Assembly (NCBI GenBank): GCA_900752275.1
Contig: CAADUS010000134.1
Location: 1 to 5,025, forward strand
Length of the DNA stretch: 5,025 bases
Direction: 5' to 3'
From: an uncultured Collinsella sp.
GTDB lineage: Bacteria > Actinomycetota > Coriobacteriia > Coriobacteriales > Coriobacteriaceae
Positions 1 through 4,496 of the stretch are shown piece by piece. The first letter of the stretch is position 1. Every line of letters begins with the position of its first letter. The notes below the pieces were generated by a model. The model saw nothing but the letters and a program-made list of their open reading frames with translations, was not told the origin of the DNA and did no database searches. The position numbers were made by a program, and so were the translations under genes.

Positions 1-47
1 CGGGCCCCTGTTGCGGCCGCGAGGTTGTTGACGGCGATCTCTATCAT
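1..47 (-). CDS. murF: Probable MurF (UDP-MurNAc-tripeptide:D-Ala-D-Ala ligase), N-terminal fragment
   Basis: Only the first 15 codons are in the window (MIEIAVNNLAAATGA); the rest lies beyond the left edge. The pattern of a short beta strand, then a helix ending in ATG(A/G), is the usual opening of MurF, which adds D-Ala-D-Ala to the UDP-MurNAc-tripeptide in the cytoplasm to finish the pentapeptide precursor. Its place directly after ftsI, on the same strand, fits a mur ligase of the dcw cluster. The ATG at 47-45 is chosen because a good Shine-Dalgarno sequence lies five bases ahead. It is separated from ftsI by 123 bases, unusually wide for this cluster. MurE is the main alternative, since it often follows ftsI; the 15 residues favour MurF but do not prove it. 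Confidence 0.55.
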   Translation of the reverse strand, partial: MIEIAVNNLAAATGA

Positions 48-52
48 TGCAG

Positions 53-59
53 CTCCCCT
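53..59 (-). promoter_or_regulatory. Ribosome binding site of the murF-like gene
   Basis: The minus strand reads AGGGGAG followed by five bases and then ATG. This is a strong, well-spaced Shine-Dalgarno sequence and decides the start codon of the truncated gene at the left edge. Confidence 0.6.
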
Positions 60-170
60 GTAAACCTAATAATGCTATCGGCGTATTGTATCCCAGCGCA
101 ACCTATGCGTGGTGCAGGGCGTGTGAACACCCCGGATTAACCGACTGGCCACTTCGTAGATTGTAACCCC

Positions 171-2033
171 CTACTTGGTGCGCGGGATACCCAACACATC
201 GAGCGCGTTGGCCATAATGGACTGGAACGGCACCGCGGCGGCATGCGAGCTAGCTGGGGTTCCGTCGAGGGTGATGTAGCACAGAACCTTGGGCGACTGC
301 GCCGGGGCAAATCCCATAAAGGAAGACATGTAATTATCTTTGAGGTAACCGCCGTTCTCATCGGCGCGCTCGGCCGTACCGGTCTTGCCCGCCACGTCGT
401 AACCGTCCACAGCACCGCCATCGCCCGTTCCCTCGGCAACGACTGTCTGCATACACGATGTCACCTGCGAGGCGGCCTCCTCGGAAATCGCGCGATCGCC
501 CTCGCCCCAATCCTTTTCATCGCCCTTGCTGGACTTATAGAAGTGCGGCGTCATCATCACGCCGCCGTTGGCAATACCGCCCACGGCACGCGCGACCTCA
601 ATCGGCGACACGGACAGCGCCTGGCCAAAGCTCATCGCACCCAAGGTGGCACCATCATACTGATCACGTTTCTTGACAATACCCAAACTCTCGCCCGGAA
701 AATCGACACCCGAGCTGTGCCCAATGCCCCATTTGTCCACGTAGGACGCAAAATCATCGGCACCAATCTTGCGCCCCACCAGGACAAAACCGACATTGGA
801 CGAACGACGCATCATCTCGCGTACGTCCATTGTCATGGCGTAATCACGTTTGTCGGCATCGGAAACGGTATCGCCGCCCACCTTGATGTTCGCCGGAACC
901 TCAAACGATGTGCTCGTGCGTACAACACCCAAATCAAATCCGGCGCCCGCCACCAACGTCTTAAAGACCGAACCGGGCTCGTAGGCATCCGTCACCAGAC
1001 GAAGGTTCATATCCTCGGTCTTGGCGTTTTCCAAATCGGTCTGGTCATAGGTCGGATACGAGCAAGCGGCCAGGATCTCTCCAGTCGTCGGGTCGGTCAC
1101 CAAGGCCGAACCGTTTTTGGCCTTCGTCTTCTCAACCGCTTCGGCCAAGGCATCTTCCGCCGCACGCTGAATGTTGACATCGATCGTCGTCACAATGTCC
1201 ACGCCATCGACCGCGGCAACCTTTTTATAGGCACCGCCCGCGATATAGCCGCCATCTCTTGCGCGCTCGCGCACAAGAGAGCCGTTCGTTCCAGTCAGAA
1301 GCTCATTATATTGTTTCTCGAGTCCCGTCAGGCCAGTGTTGTCCACATTCACGATGCCCAGCACCTGAGAAGCCAGGTTTCCATACGGGTAAACCCGCTT
1401 CATCGCCTGCTCAAAGAGCACACCGGGTAGATTCTTCTTCTCTAGGGCGGCAGCGTCATCCTCGTCAACCTGGCGCTTGATATACACCCAGGTACCATCA
1501 GACAGCACCAGTTTGCGGCAAGTTTTTTTATCGATACCGGTAGCCTTGACCAGCGCCGAGACCGTCTTGTCGACATCCTCGACAAGCTGAGGGTTCACGG
1601 CGACGTTGCGGCATTCGACCGACGACGTCAGCACGTTGCCGTTGCGATCGTAGATAGTGCCACGCTTGGCATAGAGCGTCTGTGCAAGCAGGCGGCGCGC
1701 GTCCGCACGCTCACGCAGCTTGTCAGCGTTCACGATCTGGTAGTCGGCAAGACGGAAGACGCCCGCGGCGAGGCCAGCCCCAATACAGCCCAGAACAACA
1801 TCGCGGCGAGGCAACGACGTTCCCGTAACCCATTCAGACGACCCCTTGCGCGCGCCCGTATTGCGCACCCGAGGTCCACCCGAGCCGCGAAGACGCGACG
1901 CAGGGTCATTGCCATAGGACGGCCCCGCGTTGTAAGATGGCCGACCCGTTCCTTGATAACCAGAACGCCCCTGCGAGGAGGGACGTCCAGACCCGCGGTT
2001 CCCGTCGGGACCGCGGCGATAGTCATTTGTCAT
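171..2033 (-). CDS. ftsI: FtsI / PBP2-type class B penicillin-binding protein (septal peptidoglycan D,D-transpeptidase)
   Basis: A 620-residue septal transpeptidase that cross-links stem peptides at the division site with FtsW and the FtsQLB complex; the target of beta-lactams. Residues 1-75 are a basic Gly/Arg/Ser/Pro-rich cytoplasmic tail containing two GRPS repeats (16-19 and 30-33). One membrane anchor spans about 79-101. The dimerisation domain carries RGTIYDRNG (124-132) and a conserved stretch near 217-248 (LGIVN...GLTGLEKQYN). The transpeptidase domain shows all three active-site motifs: SVFK with the nucleophile S355 and K358, SSN at 411-413, and KTG at 550-552. It ends soon after the catalytic domain with no PASTA repeats. 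The ATG follows the ftsL stop by 18 bases; its Shine-Dalgarno sequence is weak (GGTAGCTGAG), so translation may be coupled to ftsL. An in-frame stop lies nine bases upstream, so no earlier start exists. Function is secure; the tail is long for the family. Confidence 0.95.
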   Translation of the reverse strand: MTNDYRRGPDGNRGSGRPSSQGRSGYQGTGRPSYNAGPSYGNDPASRLRGSGGPRVRNTGARKGSSEWVTGTSLPRRDVVLGCIGAGLAAGVFRLADYQIVNADKLRERADARRLLAQTLYAKRGTIYDRNGNVLTSSVECRNVAVNPQLVEDVDKTVSALVKATGIDKKTCRKLVLSDGTWVYIKRQVDEDDAAALEKKNLPGVLFEQAMKRVYPYGNLASQVLGIVNVDNTGLTGLEKQYNELLTGTNGSLVRERARDGGYIAGGAYKKVAAVDGVDIVTTIDVNIQRAAEDALAEAVEKTKAKNGSALVTDPTTGEILAACSYPTYDQTDLENAKTEDMNLRLVTDAYEPGSVFKTLVAGAGFDLGVVRTSTSFEVPANIKVGGDTVSDADKRDYAMTMDVREMMRRSSNVGFVLVGRKIGADDFASYVDKWGIGHSSGVDFPGESLGIVKKRDQYDGATLGAMSFGQALSVSPIEVARAVGGIANGGVMMTPHFYKSSKGDEKDWGEGDRAISEEAASQVTSCMQTVVAEGTGDGGAVDGYDVAGKTGTAERADENGGYLKDNYMSSFMGFAPAQSPKVLCYITLDGTPASSHAAAVPFQSIMANALDVLGIPRTK

Positions 2034-2051
2034 ACTCAGCTACCGTCTAAT

Positions 2052-2522
2052 TTAGTGAGCGGCCGCAGTCGAGCTAGCGCCCGCGGCTGCATCCTGCGAA
2101 AAGTCAAGCGTAACGCTCTCGCTGGGCTCCACCATGCCATAGGCGCCCGCAAGATCGCGAATGCGTGTGTCGGCGCCATAGACCGAATGCATGACCTCAA
2201 GGTCAGAGCTCTCGTCGGTCGCCTTCTCGAGCGTGCTGGTAAGCTCCGCGTTGCCGTTGAGCACCTGGGCCGTAACACCGGCAAGTGCCACGCGCGCGAC
2301 ACCGATCGTCATGAAGATGGCCGCAATGATGCAAACCGTTTTAAGAACGCTCATGAAAACCGGGCTTACCGCCTGGTTTGCCTGACGGCCCGCGCCCGTG
2401 TAGACATCAAAACGCGGCGTGCGCTGCTCACGAGGGGCAGCGGGCGCCTGCGGTGCCTCGCGGTAGGCGGGCATGGCGTTCATATCATAGGCGAGTGCTG
2501 CGTTTGAGGTGTTATAGCCCAT
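2052..2522 (-). CDS. ftsL: FtsL/DivIC-like bitopic divisome protein
   Basis: A 156-residue small membrane protein. Residues 1-54 are a cytoplasmic Ala/Pro/Arg-rich tail, about 55-83 form one hydrophobic segment, and 84-128 are a short extracellular helix likely to be a coiled coil. The end of that helix, IRDLAGAYGMV (121-131), followed by a Pro two residues on, matches the conserved C-terminal pattern of FtsL/DivIC proteins. The last part is acidic and then Ala/Ser-rich. FtsL binds FtsB/DivIC and FtsQ/DivIB and activates FtsW-FtsI. Sequence similarity in this family is low, so the call rests on topology, the C-terminal pattern and the fixed position between rsmH and ftsI. The ATG is 90 bases after the rsmH stop, with a modest GGGAAG nine bases ahead of it. 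A generic single-pass membrane protein is the alternative. Confidence 0.8.
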   Translation of the reverse strand: MGYNTSNAALAYDMNAMPAYREAPQAPAAPREQRTPRFDVYTGAGRQANQAVSPVFMSVLKTVCIIAAIFMTIGVARVALAGVTAQVLNGNAELTSTLEKATDESSDLEVMHSVYGADTRIRDLAGAYGMVEPSESVTLDFSQDAAAGASSTAAAH

Positions 2523-2612
2523 GATATGCCGCTTCCCATCCCGAGTACGTTGGTAGTGTGTTTAAGCTTCATTTATGGTGCGAGCGGGAGGTCCAATTTC
2601 GCGCGGTCGCGC

Positions 2613-3578
2613 CTACAGGCGCTGCGCCACGCGGATCTTGGCTGATCTCGCCCGAGGGTTGCGCGCAACCTCATCGGGTTGGGCAACCAGGGGTTTGCGG
2701 GTGATGACCTTGAGTATCGGCACGTTGCCGCACACGCACACCGGAATCTCCGGCGGGCACGTGCACCCCTGGCTCATCTCCTTAAAGTGGTTCTTTACGA
2801 TACGGTCCTCGAGCGAGTGATACGAGATGACGCAAATACGTCCGCCCGGGTTGAGCCACCTGGTGGCGGCGTCAAGCCCTCTCTCGAGCACATCGAGCTC
2901 GTGGTTGACCTCGATGCGAATGGCCTGGAAACTTTTCTTGGCAGGGTGCCCACCATGCCGACGAGCGGCAGCAGGTATTCCCGCCTTGATGATCTCGACA
3001 AACTGGCCGGTGGTTTCGATCGGCTCATGCTCACGGCGACGCACGATCTCACGTGCAATCTGCGAGGCGAACTTCTCTTCGCCATAGACGCGTAGAATCC
3101 GGGCGAGGTCGTGTTCGTTATAGGTGTTGATGACGTCAGCTGCGTTTAAGGTGTTGTTACCCGGATCCATCCGCATGTCCAATGGGGCATCTTCGTTATA
3201 CGAAAAGCCCCTGCCAGGGATATCGAGTTGCGGTGACGAAACGCCCAAGTCAAACAGGAAGCCATCGACCCCAGGCACCTCGGCCGAGCAAAGCAGCTCG
3301 TCCAAGTCGCCGAAGTTGCCCTTCAGCAGCTGGTGCGGGACGCCGGGAACCTCGCGATCCAGACGGGCGCCAGCGGCCTCGAGGGCCATGTCGTCCTGAT
3401 CGACGCCGAGCAAAAGACCCGTCTCCCCCACCTGCGCGGCCATCTTTACCGAATGACCGGCACCGCCAAGGGTGCAATCGCAGACAACGGAGCCGCTCTT
3501 TAGCTGCAGCGACTCAAGCACTTCGCCGAGCATGACAGGTTCATGCCGATATTCTTGTGTCAAGATCCCACGCTCCAT
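2613..3578 (-). CDS. rsmH: 16S rRNA (cytosine1402-N4)-methyltransferase RsmH (MraW)
   Basis: A 321-residue S-adenosylmethionine-dependent enzyme that makes N4-methyl-C1402 in the decoding centre of 16S rRNA. The family hallmarks run the whole length: HEPVML at 12-17, the SAM-binding loop CTLGGAGHS at 35-43, the acidic strand end GVDQDD at 58-63, FDLGVSSPQLD at 109-119, GFSYNEDAPLDMRMDP at 124-139, SFQAIRIEVNHEL at 216-228, and ISYHSLEDRIVK at 251-262. The C-terminal NPRARSAKIRV (307-317) is also typical. A CxC-x6-CxC cluster (C272, C274, C281, C283) is like that in many Gram-positive homologues. Length is normal (about 310). The ATG lies 20 bases after the mraZ stop; the Shine-Dalgarno sequence is weak (AAGG about 12 bases ahead), suggesting coupling with mraZ. 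No in-frame defect is seen. Confidence 0.97.
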   Translation of the reverse strand: MERGILTQEYRHEPVMLGEVLESLQLKSGSVVCDCTLGGAGHSVKMAAQVGETGLLLGVDQDDMALEAAGARLDREVPGVPHQLLKGNFGDLDELLCSAEVPGVDGFLFDLGVSSPQLDIPGRGFSYNEDAPLDMRMDPGNNTLNAADVINTYNEHDLARILRVYGEEKFASQIAREIVRRREHEPIETTGQFVEIIKAGIPAAARRHGGHPAKKSFQAIRIEVNHELDVLERGLDAATRWLNPGGRICVISYHSLEDRIVKNHFKEMSQGCTCPPEIPVCVCGNVPILKVITRKPLVAQPDEVARNPRARSAKIRVAQRL

Positions 3579-3598
3579 CCGTTACTCGTGCCTTGCCC

Positions 3599-4033
3599 TT
3601 ACGAGAAGAAGAGGTCAAGCAGAGCCTCGTCGTCATCGTCCTCATCGGCCGTAGCGCGGTCCCAAACCTCAAGGTGGTCGTAGTTGCCCACAACCGTGAC
3701 CTCGCGGTCGAGGTTCGCCTGCTTGCGGAGAGACTCAGAAAGACCGATACGACCGGCGCTGTCCACATCCATCGACGTGGTGCGCTTGTTGATCGCCCTC
3801 ATGAGCTTCTGGTCATTAATGTCACGCGGGTTAAAACCCTCGTGGCCCTCACGACCCGCGAAGAGTCCTTCGACCCACTTATCGAAGGCCTCGGCAGAGA
3901 ACACGTACAGAGCATCGACATCCAGGGCTTTGAACACGCGAACGTGCTCTCCAAGTTCCTCGCGAAGGGGTGCAGGCAGGGACAGACGACCTTTTGCATC
4001 GAGATTGCGCTCGTATGCACCCGTCATTCCCAT
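3599..4033 (-). CDS. mraZ: Transcriptional regulator MraZ
   Basis: A 144-residue DNA-binding protein of the AbrB-like swapped-hairpin superfamily, the first gene of dcw clusters and usually an autorepressor of them. It has the two tandem MraZ domains, each with its DxxxR signature: LDAKGRLSLP with D12 and R16, and VDSAGRIGL with D91 and R95. MraZ forms ring-like oligomers that bind TGGGN direct repeats; several such repeats lie 85-130 bases upstream. The start is the first of two close ATGs (the second is codon 3), because the strong Shine-Dalgarno sequence sits seven bases before the first. The C-terminus is an acidic run (DEDDDDE, 130-136) followed by a hydrophobic LLDLFF, which goes past the second domain. 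Length is normal for the family. rsmH follows after 20 bases. Confidence 0.96.
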   Translation of the reverse strand: MGMTGAYERNLDAKGRLSLPAPLREELGEHVRVFKALDVDALYVFSAEAFDKWVEGLFAGREGHEGFNPRDINDQKLMRAINKRTTSMDVDSAGRIGLSESLRKQANLDREVTVVGNYDHLEVWDRATADEDDDDEALLDLFFS

Positions 4034-4039
4034 GTGCGC

Positions 4040-4048
4040 CCTCCCCTC
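4040..4048 (-). promoter_or_regulatory. Strong ribosome binding site of mraZ
   Basis: The minus strand reads GAGGGGAGG; its GGAG core lies seven bases before the ATG at 4033-4031. It is the best Shine-Dalgarno sequence in the window and favours the first ATG of mraZ over the one two codons later. Confidence 0.75.
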
Positions 4049-4069
4049 GGTTACTCAGATGGCACGTAC

Positions 4070-4086
4070 GCGGGGAACCACCCCGC
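4070..4086 (-). repeat. GC hairpin in the mraZ leader
   Basis: A perfect 6-base inverted repeat (GCGGGG / CCCCGC, 4070-4075 with 4081-4086) around a 5-base loop. It falls in the predicted 5' leader of the mraZ transcript, between the likely start site near 4095 and the ribosome binding site. There is no U tract after it, so it is not an intrinsic terminator. It could stabilise the 5' end of the mRNA; that is inference. Confidence 0.45.
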
Positions 4087-4101
4087 CTGTCGACGTCATT
4101 A

Positions 4102-4130
4102 ATAATATGGGGAACTGACCCATTTTTCAA
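4102..4130 (-). promoter_or_regulatory. Sigma-70-type promoter of the mraZ operon
   Basis: On the minus strand a TTGAAA (-35, 4130-4125) and a TATTAT (-10, 4107-4102) are separated by exactly 17 bases; each hexamer matches the consensus at five of six positions. Transcription would start near 4095, giving a leader of about 60 bases before mraZ. TGGGN repeats lie just upstream of and inside the spacer, as expected if MraZ represses its own operon. This is the best promoter seen in the window. Confidence 0.75.
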
Positions 4131-4164
4131 CACCTTTCCCCACCCCTTCCCCCACCTTACCCCA
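4118..4164 (-). promoter_or_regulatory. Putative MraZ operator (TGGGN direct repeats)
   Basis: The minus strand has TGGGG starting at 4164, 4154 and 4142, and TGGGT starting at 4122, with a degenerate TGTTG at 4132. MraZ of E. coli is known to bind TGGGN repeats separated by five bases (a 10-base period) in its own promoter. Here the first two copies are 10 bases apart, the next 12, and the last falls on the 10-base ladder from the third, between the -35 and -10 elements. A bound MraZ ring would block RNA polymerase. The 12-base step is irregular. Confidence 0.6.
4138..4163 (-). other. Potential G-quadruplex tract upstream of the mraZ promoter
   Basis: The minus strand has four runs of four or five G (4163-4160, 4153-4149, 4146-4143, 4141-4138) joined by loops of six, two and one bases. 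This fits the canonical four-tract quadruplex pattern. It ends eight bases upstream of the -35 element on the non-template strand, and the same bases form the TGGGG operator repeats. Whether it folds in the cell is unknown; the tract may simply be the operator. Confidence 0.5.
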
Positions 4165-4197
4165 CTGCTCCACCCTCTAACTATTGGGCACCACCCC

Positions 4198-4211
4198 CGA
4201 GCATATGTTCG
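4198..4211. promoter_or_regulatory. LexA (SOS) box-like palindrome
   Basis: The plus strand reads CGAGCATATGTTCG. Against the Gram-positive LexA/DinR consensus CGAACRNRYGTTYG it differs at a single base (G for A at position 4). It lies about 68 bases upstream of the mraZ -35 element and downstream of the xer terminator-like hairpin, so mraZ is its only plausible target in the window. The distance from the promoter is large for direct repression, so function is uncertain. Confidence 0.4.
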
Positions 4212-4212
4212 A

Positions 4213-4232
4213 AAACACAATATGTTGTGTTT
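4213..4232. repeat. Perfect inverted repeat, possible operator
   Basis: AAACACAA (4213-4220) and TTGTGTTT (4225-4232) form an exact 8-base inverted repeat around TATG. It begins one base after the LexA-like palindrome. A direct repeat ATATGTT (4203-4209 and 4220-4226) links the two. The AT-rich symmetric layout looks like a binding site for a dimeric regulator; I cannot name the protein. Confidence 0.45.
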
Positions 4233-4237
4233 AGCGT

Positions 4238-4271
4238 AAAGGCGGGATGCCACCTGTAGCACCCCGCCTTT
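4238..4271 (-). terminator. Terminator-like hairpin between xer and mraZ
   Basis: A nine-base perfect stem (AAAGGCGGG 4238-4246 with CCCGCCTTT 4263-4271) is extended by a T.G step and three more pairs (TGC / GCA), giving 13 pairs around an 8-base loop. The imperfect step (4247/4262) is a G.U pair on the minus-strand RNA but an A.C mismatch on the plus strand, so the minus reading is the better fold. The 3' side ends in UUU, a short U tract. It would end transcription arriving from the xer side and insulate mraZ. The A-rich left arm means it could also work weakly in the other direction. Confidence 0.55.
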
Positions 4272-4281
4272 CAACCTCAAC

Positions 4282-4300
4282 CTTCAAGTTGACCTTGAGG
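4282..4300. repeat. Inverted repeat resembling a MerR-family operator
   Basis: On the plus strand CTTCAAG (4282-4288) and CTTGAGG (4294-4300) are inverted copies with one imperfect position and a 5-base spacer. The arms resemble the SoxR-type box (CCTCAAG...CTTGAGG), but the spacer is one base longer, no promoter hexamers sit at the right distance, and no regulator gene is nearby. An overlapping pair CCTCAA (4275-4280) and TTGAGG (4295-4300) could form another weak hairpin. Function is unknown. Confidence 0.25.
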
Positions 4301-4404
4301 CGAATTTTAGGTCCCTTTACACACCGTTCACATCGACCCCCCAAACTCCCCCATGCACGGTATGCGCGCCCCACCGCGACATTGGCCGGCGGCGCAAAAT
4401 GGGG

Positions 4405-4460
4405 CGGACCCCCGACTGCCAAAACGTGCGCAACAGCACGTTCCAGCAATCGAGGGTCCG
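4405..4460 (-). other. Long strand-biased RNA hairpin in the 3' region of xer
   Basis: The arms 4405-4429 and 4436-4460 pair at all 25 positions on the minus-strand RNA around a 6-base loop (UGUUGC): 20 Watson-Crick pairs and five G.U pairs, with no mismatch or bulge. On the plus strand all five G.U pairs become A.C mismatches. It starts 36 bases after the xer stop codon. The top seven pairs (AACGUGC / GCACGUU) run into UUUU, which alone would look like an intrinsic terminator, but the full fold pairs those U bases. Another UUUU lies five bases past the base of the stem. It may be a terminator, an mRNA 3'-end stabiliser or a small RNA; a copy of a palindromic repeat family is also possible. 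Confidence 0.6.
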
Positions 4461-4496
4461 TCCTCGGATAGTATGTAATTGCAGGTCAGCAGCGTA

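Larger units (their letters stand above)
4034..4496 (-). other. Long regulatory intergenic region between xer and mraZ
   Basis: This 463-base stretch has no credible protein gene. It carries a chain of hairpins, inverted repeats, a putative operator and the mraZ promoter, each listed separately. In 4301-4404 I see only GC-rich sequence with long G runs on the minus strand and no recognisable element. A TTG-started frame of 72 codons (4231-4449, minus) runs through both large hairpins, has no good ribosome binding site and resembles no family, so I do not call it a gene. Confidence 0.7.

Noticed and set aside
243..1430. 395-codon plus-strand open frame
   Set aside because: It lies wholly antisense to ftsI, whose catalytic motifs are intact; its His/Arg/Ile-rich product matches no family and it is a typical GC-rich shadow frame.
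1770..1800. Lipobox-like VLGC at the start of the FtsI membrane segment
   Set aside because: The Cys is at the beginning of the hydrophobic segment and 83 residues in, not after a signal peptide h-region; it is part of the membrane anchor.
2523..2612. Promoter in the rsmH-ftsL gap (TTGGAC at 2596-2591)
   Set aside because: No acceptable -10 hexamer lies 16-18 bases downstream; the nearest AT-rich stretch (CATAAATG) is too close.
3557..4102. 181-codon plus-strand open frame opposite mraZ
   Set aside because: mraZ in the opposite frame has both DxxxR signatures and a strong ribosome binding site; this frame is its shadow.
4203..4232. dif site (11-6-11 XerC/XerD arms)
   Set aside because: The symmetric arms are eight bases around a 4-base centre and do not match the known dif arm sequences.
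4231..4449. 72-codon minus-strand frame starting with TTG
   Set aside because: It runs through two stable hairpins, lacks a ribosome binding site and has a composition typical of non-coding GC-rich DNA.
4405..4460. attC-like recombination site for the neighbouring tyrosine recombinase
   Set aside because: Although folded and close to a Xer gene, it lacks the RYYYAAC/GTTRRRY end pattern and the extrahelical bases of attC, and the recombinase is Xer-like with no integron insert visible.
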